A stretch of 64,000 nt of DNA from positions 744,001-808,000 of the forward strand of contig JAWQEG010001220.1 of the NCBI GenBank assembly GCA_033782935.1, in the 5' to 3' direction. The stretch comes from Petrolisthes cinctipes (taxonomy: Eukaryota; Arthropoda; Malacostraca; Decapoda; Porcellanidae). Under the pieces are notes generated by a model, which searched no databases, was not told where the DNA came from, and saw only the letters and a list, made by a program, of their open reading frames with translations. Shown piece after piece: positions 49,151-63,900 of this stretch. Each line of letters opens with the position of its first letter. The first letter of the stretch is position 1. Position numbers and translations under genes: made by a program.

Positions 49151-52100
49151 ATCACTTTTGGGACCTCAAAATATCGAACTTTCGGGTGTTTTGAGCCTGA
49201 ATTTGAGATATAAACGGGTACAGATGATGCATTCACATATCGACTTTGGACACTTAAAATATCGATGTTTAGCATGTTTTGAGCCTATATTTTGAAAAAA
49301 TTCTAGCACTGAGTAGGCATGTACAGATCGCTTCTGGGACCCAAAAATATCGAATTTTCGGGTGTTTTGAGGTTGAATTTGGGATATAAACGGGTGCAGA
49401 AGATGCATACACATGTTGACATTGGTCACCTAAAATATCGATTTTCAGCTTGTTTTGGGCCTGTATTTTGAAAATACTCTAACACGGAGTAAGCAAGTAC
49501 AGATCGCTTCTGGGACCCCAAAATATCGAATTTTCGGGTGTTTTGAGCTTGAATTTGAGAAATAAACGGGTACAGAAGATGCATCCACATATAAACTTTT
49601 GGGCACCTATAAGATCGATTTTCAGTATGTTTTGGGCCTGTATATTGAAAATACTCTAACACGGAGTAGGCATGTTCAGATCGCTTCTGGGACCCCAAAA
49701 TATCGAGTTTTTGGGTGTTTTGGACCTGAATTTGAGATATCGACTTTGTGCACCTAAAATATCGATTTTTAGCATGTTTTGGGCCTATATTTTGAAAATA
49801 TTCTAGCAGTGAGTAGGCATGTACAGATTGCTTCTGGGACCCAAAAATATCGAATTTTCGGGCGTTTTGAGCCTGAATTTGAGATATAAACGGGTACAGA
49901 AGATGCATGCACATATCGACTTTGGACACTTAAAATATCGATTTTTAGCATGTTTTGAGCCTGTATTTTGAAAACATTCTAGCACTGACTAGAAATGTAC
50001 AGATCGCTTCTGGGACACAAATTTATCAAATTTTCGGGTGTTTTGAGGTTGAATTTGAGATATAAACGAGTGCAGAAGATGCATACACATGTTGACTTTG
50101 GGCACCTAAAATATCGATTTTCAGCATGTTTTGGGCCTGCATCTGAGTAGGCATGTACAGATCGCTTCTGGGGCCCCAAAATATCGAATTTTCGGGTGTT
50201 TTGAGCCTGAATTTGAGATATAAACGGGTACAGAAGATGCATGCACTTATCGACTTTTGGGCACCTATAATATCGATTTTAGCATGTTTTGGGCCTGTAT
50301 TTTGAAAATACTCTAACTAGGAGTAGGCATGTACAGATCGCTTCTGGGACCCCAAAATATCGAATTTTCGGGTGTTTTGGGCCTGAATATGAGATATCGC
50401 CTTTGGGCACCTAAAATATCGATTTTTAGCATGTTTTGGGCATATATTTTGAAAATATTCTAGCACTAAGTAAAAATGTACAGATCACTTCTTGGACCCC
50501 AAAATATCGAATTTTTGGGTGTTTTGAGCTTGAATTTGAGATATAAACGGGTACAGATGATGCATGCACATATCGACTTTGGACACTTAAAATATCGATT
50601 TTTAGCATGTTTTGAGCCTATATTTTGAAAAAATTCTAGCACTGAGTAGGCATGTACAGATCGCTTCTGGGACCCAAAAATATCGAATTTTCGGGTGTTT
50701 GAAGCCTGAATTTGAGATATAAACGGGTACAGAAGATGCATGCACTTATCGACTTTTGGGCACCTAAAAGATCGATTTTCAGTATGTTTTGGGCCTGTAT
50801 TTTGAAAATACTCTAACACGGAGTAGGCATGTACAGTTCGCTTCTGGGATCCAAAAATATCGAATTTTCGGGTGTTTTGAGGTTATATTTGGGATATAAA
50901 CGGGTGCAGAAGATGCATACACATGTTGACTTTCGTCACCTAAAATATCGATTTTCAGCTTGTTTTGGGCCTGTATTTTGAAAATACTCTAACACGGAGT
51001 AAGCAAGTACAGATCGCTTCTGGGACCCCAAAATATCGAATTTTCGGGTGTTTTGAGCCTGAATTTGAGATATAAACGGGTACAGAAGATGCATGCACAT
51101 ATTGACTTTGAGCACCTAAAATATCGATTTTCAGCATGTTTTGGGCCTGTATTTTGAAAATACTCTAAGTAGGAGTAGGCATGTACAGATCGTTTCTGGG
51201 AGCCCAAAATTTCGAATTTTCGGGTGTTTTGAGCCAGAATTTGAGATATAAACGGGTACAGAAGATGCATGCACATATCGACTTTGGACACTTAAAATAT
51301 CGATTTTTAGCATGTTTTGAGCCTATATTTTGAAAACATTCTAGCACAGACTAGACATGTACAGATCGCTTCTGGGACCCAAAATTATCAAATTTTCGGG
51401 TGTTTTGAGGTTGAATTTGAGATATAAACGAGTGCAGAAGATGCATACACATGTTGACTTTGGGCACCTAAAATATCGATTTTCAGCATGTTTTGGGCCT
51501 GCATCTGAGTAGGCATGTACAGATCGCTTCTGGGACCCCAAAATATCGAATTTTCGGGTGTTTTGAGCCTGAATTCGAGATAAAAACGGGTACAGAAGAT
51601 GCATGCACATATCGACTTTTGGGCACCTAAAATATCGATTTTGAGCATGTTTTGGGTCTGTATCTTGAAAACATTCTAACTACGAGTAGGGATGTACAGA
51701 TCGCTTCTAGGACCCAAAAATACCGAATTTTTGGGTGTTTTGAGCCTGAATTTAAGATATAAACGGGTACAGAAGATGCATGCACATATTGACTTTGGGC
51801 GCCTAAAATATCGATTTTCAGCATGTTTTGGGCCTGTATTTTGAAAATACTCTAACTAGGAGTAGGCATGTACAGATCGCTTCTGGGACCCAAAATATCG
51901 AATTTTCGGGTTTTTTGAGCCTGAATTTGAGATATAAACGGGTACAGAAGATGCATGCACATATCGACTTTGGACACTTAAAATATCGATTTTTAGCATG
52001 TTTTGAGCCTATATTTTGAAAACATTCTAGCACTGATTAGACATGTACAGATCGCTTCTGGGACCCAAAATTATCGAATTTTCGGGTGTTTTGAAGTTGA

Positions 52101-52955
52101 ATTTGAGATATAAACGAGTGCAGAAGATGCATACACATGTTCAATTTGGGTACCTAAAATATCGGTTTTTAGCATGTTTTGGGCCTGCATCTGAGTAAGC
52201 ATGTACAGATCGCTTCTTGGACCCCAAAATATCGAATTTTCGGGTGTTTGGAGCCTGAATTTGAGATATAAACGGGTACAGAAGATGCATGAACATATCG
52301 ATTTTTGGGCACCTAAAAGATCGATATTCAGTATGTTTTGGGCCTGTATTTTGAAAATACTCTAACACGGTGTAGGCATGTACAGTTCGCTTCTGGGACC
52401 CCAAAATATCGAATTTTCGGGTGTTTTGGGCCTGAATTTGAGATATCGACTTTGGGGACCTAAAATATCGATTTTTAGCATGTTTTGGGCATATATTTTG
52501 AAAATATTCTAGCACTAAGTAGGCATGTACAGATCACTTCTGGGACCCAAAAATATCGAATTTTCGGGTGTTTTGAGCCTGAATTTGAGATATAAACGGG
52601 TTCAGATGATACATGCACATATCGACTTTGGACACTTAAAATATCGATTTTTAGCATGTTTTGAGCCTATATTTTGAAAAAATTCTAGCACTGAGTAGGC
52701 ATGTACAGATCGCTTCTGGGACCCAAAAATATCGAATTTTCGGGTGTTTTGAGGTTAAATTTGGGATATAAACGGGTACAGAAGATGCATTTACATATCG
52801 ACTTTTGGGCACCTAAAAGATCGATTTTCAGTATGTTTTGAGCCTGTATTTTGAAAAAACTTTAACACGGAGTAGGCATGTACAATTCGCATCTGGGACC
52901 CTAAAATATCGAATTTTCGGGTGTTTTGAGCCTGAATTTGAGATATCGAATTTGG

Positions 52956-52959
52956 TCCG
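52956..52959 (+). other. 4-bp insertion (TCCG) in an S monomer
   Basis: TTTGGTCCGGGACC stands where related S monomers have TTTGGGGACC, giving a 151-bp unit instead of 147. It appears once in the window. Confidence 0.85.
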
Positions 52960-54557
52960 GGACCTAAAATATCGATTTTTAGCATGTTTTGGGCCTATAT
53001 TTTGAAAATATTCTAGCACTAAGTAGGCATGTACAGATCACTTCTGGGACCCCAAAATATCGAATTTTCGGATGTTTTGAGCCTGAATTTGAGATATAAA
53101 CGGGTACAGATGATGCATGCACATATCGACTTTGGACACTTAAAATATCAATTTTTAGCATGTTTTGAGCCTATATTTTGACAAAATTCTAGCACTGAGT
53201 AGGCATGTACAGATCGCTTCTGGGACCCCAAAATATCGAATTTTCGGGTGTTTTGAGGTTGAATTTGGGATATAAACGGGTGCAGAAGATGCATACACAT
53301 GTTGACTTTGGTCACCTAAAATATCGATTTTCAGCTTGTTTTGGGCCTGTATTTTGAAAATACTCTAACACGGAGTAAGCAAGTACAGATCGCTTCTGGG
53401 ACTTCAAAATATCGAATTTTCGGGTGTTTTGAGCCTGAATTTGAGATATAAACGGGTACAGAAGATGCATCCACATATCGACTTTTGGGCACCTAAGAGA
53501 TCGATTTTCAGCATGTTTTATGCCTGTATATTGAAAATACTCTAACACGGAGTAGGCATGTACAGATCGCTTCTGGGACCCCAAAACATCGAATTTTTGG
53601 GTGTTTTTGGCCTGAATTTGAGATATCGTCTTTGGGCACCTAAAATATCGATTTTTAGCATGTTTTGGGCCTATATTTTGAAAATATTCTAGCAGTGAGT
53701 AGGCATGTACAGATCGCTTCTGGGACCCCAAAATATCGAATTTTCGGGTGTTTTGAGCCTGAATTTGAGATATAAACAGGTACAGAAGATGCATGCACAT
53801 ATCGACTTTTGGGCACCTAAAATATCGATTTTCAGTATGTTTTGGGTCTGTATCTTGAAAACATTCTAACTAGGAGTAGAGATGTACAGATCGCTTCTGG
53901 GACCCAAAAATACCGAATTTTCGGTTGTTTTGAGCCTGAATTTGAGATATAAACGGGTACAGAAGATGCATGCACATATCGACTTTGGACACTTAAAATA
54001 TCGATTTTTAGCAGGTTTTGGGCCTGTATTTTGAAAACATTCTAGCACTGAGTAGGCATGTATAGATTGCTTCTGGGACCCCAAAATATCGAGTTTTTGG
54101 GTGTTTTGGACTTGAATTTGAGATATCGACTTTGGGCACCTTAAATATCGATTTTTAGCATGTTTTGGGCCTATATTTTGAAAATATTTTAGCACTGAGT
54201 AGGCATGTACAGGCCGCTTCTGGAACCCCAAAATATCGAATATTCGGGTGTTTTGAGCCTGAATTTGAGATATAAACGGGTACAGAAGATGCATGCCCAT
54301 ATTGACTTTCGGCACCTAAAATATCGATTTTCAGCATGTTTTGGGCCTGTATTTTGAAAATACTCTAACTAGGAGTAGGCATGTACAGATCGCTTCTGGG
54401 ACCCAAAAATATCGAATTTTCAGGTGTTTTGAGTCTGAATTTGAGATATAAACACGTACAAAAGATGCATGCACATATCGACTTTGGACACTTAAAATAT
54501 CGATTTTTAGCATGTTTTAATCCTATATTTTGAAAACATTCTAGCACTGACAAGACA

Positions 54558-54733
54558 TGTACAGATCGCTTCTGGTACCCAAAATTATCAATTTTTCGGG
54601 TGTTTTGAGGTTGAATTTGAGATATAAACGAGTGCAGAAGATGCATACACATGTTGACTTTGGGCACCTAAAATATCGATTTTCAGTATGTTTTGGGCCT
54701 GCATTTTAAAAATACTCTAACACGGAATAGACA
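54558..54733 (+). repeat. Untruncated monomer with C-class left half and GCAT junction base
   Basis: This 176-bp monomer has the C-type left half (AAACGAGTGCAGAAGATG, ACACATGTTGACTTTGGGC). It continues GGGCCTGCATTTTAAAAATA, so it carries the GCAT that marks the C junction but not the deletion. A similar full-length version with GGCCTGTATTTTAAAAATA lies at 56,890-57,065. It is a candidate relic of the monomer that lost 18 bp to become class C. Confidence 0.75.
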
Positions 54734-57700
54734 GGTACAGTTCGCTTAAGGGACCCCTAAATATCGAATTTTCGGGTGTTTTGGGCCTGAATTTGAAATA
54801 TCGACTTTGGGCACTTAAAATATCGATTTTGAGCATGTTTTGGGCCTATAATTTGAAAATATTCTAGCACTGAGTAGGCATGTACAGATCGCTTCTGGGA
54901 CCCTAAAATATCGAATTTTTGGGTGTTTTGAGCCTGAATTTGAGATATAAACGGGTACAGATGATGCATGCACATATCGACTTTGGACACTTAAAATATC
55001 GATTTTTAGCATGTTTTGGGCCTATATTTTGAAAATATTCTAGCACTGAGTAGGCATGTACAGATCGCTTCTGGGACCCAAAAATATCGAATTTTCGGGT
55101 GTTTTGAGGTTGAATTTGGGATATAAACGGGTGCAGAAGATGCATACACATGTTGACTTTGGTCAGTAAAATATCGATTTTCAGCTTGTTTTGGGCCTGT
55201 ATTTTTAAATAACTCTAACACGGAGTAGGCATGTACAGTTCGCTTCTGGGACCCCAAAATATCGAATTTTCGGGTGTTTTGGTCTTGAATTTGAAATATC
55301 GACTTTGGGCACCTAAAATATAGATTTTTAGCATGTTTTGGGCCTATATTTTGAAAATATTCTAGCACTGAGTAGGCATTTACAGATCGCTTCTGGAACC
55401 CCAAATAATCGAATTTTCGGGTGTTTTGAGCCTGAATTTGAGATATAAACGGGTACAGAAGATGCATGCACATATCGACTTTTGGGCACCTAAAATATCT
55501 ATTTTGAGCATGTTTTGGGTCTGTATCATGAAAATATTCTAACTAGGAGTAGAGATGTACAGATCGCTTCTAGGACCCAAAATTACCGAATTTTCGGGTG
55601 TTTTGAGCCTGAATTTGAGATATAAACGGGTACAGAAGATGCATGCACATATCGACTTTTGGGCACCTAAAATATCGATTTTGAGCATGTTTTGGGTCTG
55701 TATCTTGAAAACATTCTAACTAGGAGTAGGGATGTACAGATCGCTTCTGGGACCCAAAAATACCGAATTTTCAGGTGTTTTGAGCCTGAATTTGAGATAT
55801 AAACGGATACAGAAGATTCATGCACATATCGACTTTGGACACTTAAAATATCGATTTTCAGCATGTTTTGGGCCTGTATTTTGAAAACATTCTAGCACTG
55901 AGTAGGCATGTACAGATCGCTTCTGGGACCCCAAAATATCGAGTTTTTGGGTGTTTTGGACCTGAATTTGAGATATCGATTTTGGGCACCTAAAATATCG
56001 ATTTTTAGCATGTTTTGGGCCTTTTTTTTGAAAATATTCTAGCACTGAGTAGGCAGGTACAGATCGCTTCTGGGACCCCAAAATATCGAATTTTCGGGTG
56101 TTTTGAGCCTGAATTTGAGATATAAACGGGTACAGAAGATGCATGCACATATTGACTTTGATCACCTAAAATATCGATTTTCAGCATGTTTTGGGCCTAT
56201 ATTTTGAAAATACTCTAAATAGGAGTAGGCATGGTCAGATCGCTTCTGGGACCCCAAAATATCGAATTTTCGGGTGTTTTGAGCCTGAATTTGAGATATA
56301 AACGGGTACAGAAGATGCATGCACATATCGACTTTGGATACTTAAAATATCGATTTTTAGTATGTTTTGAGCCTATATTTTGAAAACATTCTTGCACTGA
56401 CTAGACATGTACAGATCGCTTCTGGGACCCAAAATTATCTAATTTTCGGGTGTTTTGAGGTTGAATTTGAGATATATACGAGTGCAGAAGATGCATACAC
56501 ATGTTGACTTTGGGCACCTACTATATCGATTTTCAGCATGTTTTGGGCCTGCATCTGAGTACGCATGTACAGATCGCTTCTGGGACCCAAAAATATCGAA
56601 TTTACGGGTGTTTGGAGCCTGAATTTGAGATAGAAACGGGTACAGAAGATGCATGCACATATCGACTTTTGGGCACCTAAAAGATCGATTTTCAGTATGT
56701 TTTGGGCCAGTATTTTGAAAATACTCTAACACGGAGTAGGCATGTACAGTTCGCTTCTGGGACCCCAAAATATCGAATTTTCGGGTGTTTTGGGCCTGAA
56801 TTTGAAATATTGACTTTGGGCACCTAAAATATCGATTTTTAGCATGTTTTGGGCCTATATTTTGAAAACATTCTAACACGGTGTAAGCAAGTACAGATCG
56901 CTTCTGGGACCCAAAATTATCAATTTTTCGGGTGTTTTGAGGTTGAATTTGAGATATAAACGAGTGCAGAAGATGCATACACATGTTGACTTTGGGCACC
57001 TAAAATATTGATTTTCAGTATGTTTTGGGCCTGTATTTTAAAAATATTCTAGCACTGAGTAGGCATGTACAGATCGCTTCTGGGACCCCAAAATATCGAA
57101 TTTTCGGGTGTTTTGAGCCTGAATTTGAGATATAAACGGGTACAAAAGATGCATGCACATTTCGACTTTTGGGCACCTAAAATATCTATTTTGAGAATGT
57201 TTTGGGTCTGTATCTTTAAAACATTCTAACTAGGAGTAGGGATGTACAGATCGCTTCTAGGACCCAAAAATACCGAATTTTCTGGTGTTTTGAGCCTGAA
57301 TTTGAGATATAAACGGGTACAAAAGATGCATGCACATATCGACTTTTGGGCACCTAAAATATCGATTTTGAGCATGTTTTGGGTCTGTATCTTGAAAACA
57401 TTCTAACTAGGAGTAGGGATGTACAGATCGCTTCTGGGACCCAAAAATACCAAATTTTCAGGTGTTTTGAGCCTGAATTTGAGATATAAACGGGTAAAGA
57501 AGATGCATGCACATATCGACTTTGGACACTTAAAATATCGATTTTCAGCATGTTTTGGGCCTGTATTTTGAAAACATTCTAGCACTGAGTAGGCATGTAC
57601 AGATCGCTTCTGGGACCCCAAAATATCGAGTTTTTGGGTGTTTTGGATCTGAATTTGAGATATCGACTTTGGGCACCTAAAATATCGATTTTAGCATGTT

Positions 57701-59587
57701 TTGGGCCTATATTTTGAAAATATTCTAGCACTGAGTAGGCATGTACAGATCGCTTCTGGGACTCCAAAATATCTAATTTTCGGGTGTTTTGAGCCTGAAT
57801 TTGAGATATAAACGGGTACAGAAGATGCATGCACATATTGACTTTGGGCACCTAAAATATCGATTTTCAGCATGTTTTGGGCCTATATTTTAAAAATACT
57901 CTAACTAGGAGTAGGCATGTACAGATCGCTTCTGGGACCCAAAAATATCGAATTTTCGGGTGTTTTGAGCCTAAATTTGAGATATAAACGGGTACAGAAG
58001 ATGCATGCACATATCGACTTTGGACACTTAAAATATCGATTTTTAGTATGTTTTGAGCCTATATTTTGAAAATATTTTTGCACTGACTAGACATCTACAG
58101 ATCGCTTCTGGGACCTAAAATTATCTAATTTTCGGGTGTTTTGAGGTTGAATTTGAGATATAAACGAGTGCAGAAGATGCATACACATGTTGACCTTGGG
58201 CACCTAATATATCGATTTTCAGCATGTTTTGGGCCTGCATCTGAGTAGGCATGTACAGATCGCTTCTGGGACCCCAAAATATCGAATTTACGGGTGTTTG
58301 GAGCCTGAATTTGAGATATAAACGGGTACAGAAGATGCATGCACATATTGACTTTTGGTCACCTAGAAGATCGATTTTCAGTATGTTTTGGGCCTGTATT
58401 TTGAAAATACTCTAACACGGAGTAGGCATGTACAGTTCGCTTCTGGGACCCCAAAATATCGAATTTTCGGGTGTTTTGGGCCTGAATTTGAAATATCGAC
58501 TTTGGGCACCTAAAATATCGATTTTTAGCATGTTTTGGGCCTATATTTTGAAAATACTCTAACACGGAGTAAGCAAGTACAGATCGCTTCTGGAACCCCA
58601 AAATATCGAAATTTCGAGTGTTTTGAGCCTGAATTTGAGATATAAACGTGTACAGAAGATGCATGCACATATCGACTTTTGGGCACCTAAAATATCGATT
58701 TTGAGCATGTTTTGGGTCTGTATCTTGAAAACATTCTAACTAGGAGTAGGGATGTACAGATCGCATCTAGGACCCAAAAATATCGAATTTTCGGGTGTTT
58801 TGAGGTTGAATTTTAGATATAAACGGGTACAGAAGATGCATGCACATATCGACTTTGGACACTTAAAATATCGATTTTTAGCATGTTTTAAGCCTATATT
58901 TTGAAAACATTCTAGCACTGACTACACATGTACAGATCGCTTCTGAGACCCAAAATTATCGAATTTTCGGGTGTTTTGAGGTTGAATTTGAGATATAAAC
59001 GAGTGCAGAAGATGGATACACATGTTCAAGTTAGGTACCTAAAATATCGATTTTTAGCATGTTTTGGGCCTGCATCTGAGTAGGCATTTACAGATCGCTT
59101 CTGGGACCCCAAAATATCGAATTTTAGGGTGTTTGGAGACTGAATTTGAGATATAAACGGGTACAGAAGATGCATGCACATATCGACTTTTGGGCACCTA
59201 AAAGATCGATTTTCAGTATGTTTTGGGCCTGTATTTTGAAAATACTCTAACACGGATTAGGCATGTACAGATCGCTTCTGGTACCCCAAAATATCGAATT
59301 TTTGGGTGTTTGTGGCCTGAATTTGAGATATCGACTTTGGGCACCTAAAATATCGATTTTTAGCATGTTTTGGGCCTATATTTTGAAAATATTCTAGCAC
59401 TGAGTATGCATGTACAGATCGCTTCTGGGACCCCAAAATATCGAATTTTCGGGTGTTTTGATCCTGAATTTGAGATATAAACGGGTACAGAAGATGCATG
59501 CACATATCGACTTTTGGGCACCTAAAATATCTATTTTGAGCATGTTTTGGGTCTGTATCTTGAAAACATTCTAGCACTGAGTAGGCA

Positions 59588-60276
59588 TGTACAGATCGCT
59601 TCTGGGACTATAAATACCGAATTTTCGGGTGTTCTGAGCCTGAATTTGAGATATAAACGGGTACAGAAGATGCATGCACATATCGACTTTTGGGCACCTA
59701 AAATATCGATTTTGAGCATGTTTTGGGTCTGTATCTTGAAAACATTCTAACTAGGAGTAGGGATGTACAGATCTCTTCTAGGACCCAAAAATACCGAATT
59801 TTCGGGTGTTTTGAGCCTGAATTTGAGATATAAACGAATACAGAAGATGCATGCACATATTGACTTTGGGCACCTAAAATATCGATTGTCAGCATGTTTT
59901 GGGCATGTATTTTTAAAAAATACTCTAACTAGGAGTAGGCATGTACAGATCGCTTCTGGGACCCAAAATTATCGAATTTTCGAGTGTTTTGAGGTTGAAT
60001 TTGAGATATAAACGAGTGCAGAAGATACATACACATGTTCAATTTGGGTCCCTAAAATATCGATTTTTAGCATGTTTTGGGCCTGCATCTGAGTAGGCAT
60101 GTACAGATCGCTTCTGGGACCCCAAAATATCGAATTTTCGGGTGTTTGGAGCCTGAATTTGAGATATAAACGGGTACAGAAGATGCATGCACATTTCGAC
60201 TTTTGGGCACCTAAAATATCGATTTTAAGCATGTTTTGGGTCTGTATCTTGAAAACATTCTAGCACTGAGTAGGCA
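59588..60276 (+). repeat. 4-mer higher-order repeat, copy 1 (689 bp)
   Basis: Four monomers of 176, 178, 158 (C) and 177 bp. Diagnostic variants are GGGACTATAAATACCG, GTGTTCTGAGCCTG, AAACGAATACAG, ATCGATTGTCAGC, GGGCATGTATTTTTAAAAAA and AAGATACATACAC. Confidence 0.93.
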
Positions 60277-60965
60277 TGTACAGATCGCTTCTGGGACTAT
60301 AAATACCGAATTTTCGGGTGTTCTGAGCCTGAATTTGAGATATAAACGGGTACAGAAGATGCATGCACATATCGACTTTTGGGCACCTAAAATATCGATT
60401 GTGAGCATGTTTTGGGTCTGTATCTTGAAAACATTCTAACTAGGAGTAGGGATGTACAGATCTCTTCTAGGACCCAAAAATACCGAATTTTCGGGTGTTT
60501 TGAGCCTGAATTTGAGATATAAACGAATACAGAAGATGCATGCACATATTGACTTTGGGCACCTAAAATATCGATTGTCAGCATGTTTTGGGCATGTATT
60601 TTTAAAAAATACTCTAACTAGGAGTAGGCATGTACAGATCGCTTCTGGGACACAAAATTATCGAATTTTCGAGTGTTTTGAGGTTGAATTTGAGATATAA
60701 ACGAGTGCAGAAGATACATACACATGTTCAATTTGGGTACCTAAAATATCGATTTTTAGCATGTTTTGGGCCTGCATCTGAGTAGGCATGTACAGATCGC
60801 TTCTGGGACCCCAAAATATCGAAGTTTCGGGTGTTTGGAGCCTGAATTTGAGATATAAACGGGTACAGAAGATGCATGCACATTTCGACTTTTGGGCACC
60901 TAAAATATCGATTTTAAGCATGTTTTGGGTCTGTATCTTGAAAACATTCTAGCACTGAGTAGGCA
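60277..60965 (+). repeat. 4-mer higher-order repeat, copy 2 (689 bp)
   Basis: Tandem copy of the preceding 689 bp with a few substitutions, for example GGGTACC for GGGTCCC and CGAAGTTTCGGG for CGAATTTTCGGG. It is the smallest clean higher-order unit in the window. Confidence 0.93.
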
Positions 60966-63900
60966 TGTACAGATCGCTTCTGGGACCCAAAAATACCGAA
61001 TTTTAGGGTGTTTTGAGCCTGAATTTCAGATATAAACGGGTACAGAAGATGCATGCACATATCGACTTTTGGGCACCTAAAATATCGATTTTGAGCATGT
61101 TTTGGGTCTGTATCTTGAAAACATTCTAACTAGGAGTAGGGATGTACAGATCGCTTCTAGGACCCAAAAATACCGAATTTTCGGGTGTTTTGAGCCTGAA
61201 TTTGAGATATAAACGGGTACAGAAGATGCATGCACATATTGACTTTGGGCACCTAAAATATCGATTTTCAGCATGTTTTGGGCCTGTATTTTGGAAATAC
61301 TCTAACTAGGAGTAGGCATGTACATATCGCTTCTGGGACCCGAAAATATCGAATTTTCGGGTGTTTTGAGCCTGAATTTGAAATATAAACGGGTACAGAA
61401 GATGCATTCACATATCGACTTTGGACACTTAAAATATCGATTTTTAGCATGTTTTGAGCCTATATTTTGAAAACATTCTAGCACTGACTACACATGTACA
61501 GATCGCTTCTGAGACCCAAAATTATCGAATTTTCGGGTGTTTTGAGGTTGAATTTGATATATAAACGAGTGCAGAAGATGCATACACATGTTCAATTTGG
61601 GTACCTAAATTATCGATTTTTAGCATGTTTTGGGCCTGCATCTGAGTAGGCATGTACAGATCGCTTCTGGGACCCCAAAATATCGAGTTTTCGGGTGTTT
61701 TGAGGTTAAATTTGGGATATAAACGGGTACAGAAGATGCATCAACATATCGACTTTTGGGCACCTAAAAGATCGATTTTCAGTATGTTTTTGAGCCTGTA
61801 TTTTGAAAATACTCTAACACGGAGTAGGCATGTACAGATCGCTTCTGGGACCCCAAAATATCGAGTTTTTGGGTGTTTTGGACCTGAATTTGTGATATCG
61901 ACTTTGGGTACCTAATATATCGATTTTTAGCTTGTTTTGGGCCTATATTTTGAAAATATTCTAGCACTGAGTAGGCATGTACAGATCGCTTCTGGGACCC
62001 CAAAATATCGAATTTTAGGGTGTTTGGAGCCTGAATTTGAGATATAAACGGGTACAGAAGATGCATGCACATATCGACTTTTGGGCACCTAAAAGATCGA
62101 TTTTCAGTATGTTTTGGGCCTGTATTTTGAAAATACTCTAACACGGATTAGGCATTTACAGATCGCTTCTGGGACCCCAAAATATCGAATTTTTGGGTGT
62201 TTTTGGCCTGAATTTGAGATATCGACTTTGGGCACCTAAAATATCGATTTTTAGCATGTTTTGGGCCTATATTTTGAAAATATTCTAGCACTGAGTATGC
62301 ATGTACAGATCGCTTCTGAGACCCCAAAATATCGAATTTTCGGGTGTTTTGATCCTGAATTTGAGATATAAACGGGTACGGAAGATGCATGCACATATCG
62401 ACTTTTGGGCACCTAAAATATCGATTTTGAGCATGTTTTGGGTCTGTATCTTGAAAACATTCTAGCACTGAGTAGGCATGTACAGATCGCTTCTGGGACC
62501 CAAAAATACCGAATTTTCGGGTGTTTTTAGCCTGAATTTGAGATATAAACGGGTACAGAAGATGCATGCACATATCGACTTTTGGGCACCTAAAATATCG
62601 ATTTTGAGCATGTTTTGGGTCTGTATCTTGAAAACATTCTAACTAGGAGTAGGGATGTACAGATCTCTTCTAGGACCCAAAAATACCGAATTTTCGGGTG
62701 TTTTGAGCCTGAATTTGAGATATAAACGGATACAGAAGATGCATGCACATATTGACTTTGGGCACCTAAAATATCGATTTCAGCATGTTTTGGGCATGTA
62801 TTTTTAAAAAATACTCTAACTAGGAGTAGGCATGTACAGATCGCTTCTGGGACCCAAAAATATAGAATTTTCGGGTGTTTTGAGGTTGAATTTGAAATAT
62901 AAACGGGTACAGGAGATGCATGCACATATCGACTTTGGACACTTAAAATATCGATTTTTAGAATGTTTTGAGCTTATATTTTGAAATTTTTTTAGCACTG
63001 ATTAGACATGTACAGATCGCTTCTGGGACCCAAAATTATCAAATTTTCGGGTGTTTTGAGGTTGAATTTGAGATATAAACGAGTGCAGAAGATGCATACA
63101 TATGTTGACTTTGGGCACCTAAAATATCGATTTTCAGCATGTTTTGGGCCTGCATATGAGTAGGCATGTACAGATCGCTTCTGGGACCCCAATATATCGT
63201 ATTTTCGGGTGTTTGGAGCCTGAATTTGAGATATAAACGGGTACAGAAGATGCATGCACATATCGACTTTTGGGCAAATAAAAGATCGATTTTCAGTATG
63301 TTTTGGGCCTGTATTTTGAAAATACTCTAACACGGAGTAGGCATGTACAGTTCGCTTCTGGGACAACAAAATATCGAATTATCGGGTGTTTTGGGCCTGA
63401 ATTTGAAATATCGACTTTAGGCACCTAAAATATCGATTTTTAGCATGTTTTGGGCCTATATTTTGAAAATATTCTAGCACTGAGTTGGCATGTACAGATC
63501 GCTTCTTGGACCCCAAAATATCGAATTTTCGGGTGTTTTGAGCCTGAATTTGAGATATAAACGGGTACAGAAGATGCATGCACATATCGACTTTTGGGCA
63601 CCTAAAATATCGATTTTGAGCATGTTTTGGGTCTGTATCTTGAAAACATTCTAACTAGGAGTAGGGATGTACAGATCGCTTCTGGGAGCCAAAAATACCG
63701 AATTTTCAGGTGTTTTGAGCCTGAATTTGAGATATAAACGGGTAAAGAAGATGCATGCACATATCGACTTTGGACACTTAAAATATCGATTTTCAGCATG
63801 TTTTGGGCCTGTATTTTGAAAACATTCTAGCACTGAGTAGGCATGTACAGATCGCTTCTGGGACCCCAAAATATCGAGTTTTTGGGTGTTTTGGACCTGA

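Larger units (their letters stand above)
44885..59587 (+). repeat. Long mixed region of satellite monomers, no clean higher-order unit seen
   Basis: About 88 monomers of classes L, S and C in varied order. C monomers end at 45,933, 47,650, 50,153, 51,515, 52,201, 56,565, 58,251 and 59,086. I found no multi-monomer block repeated with the near-identity seen elsewhere in the window. An L with TAACTAGGAGTAGGGATG followed by a 176-bp L and then an S recurs often. No gene, transposon or unique insert is present. Confidence 0.85.
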
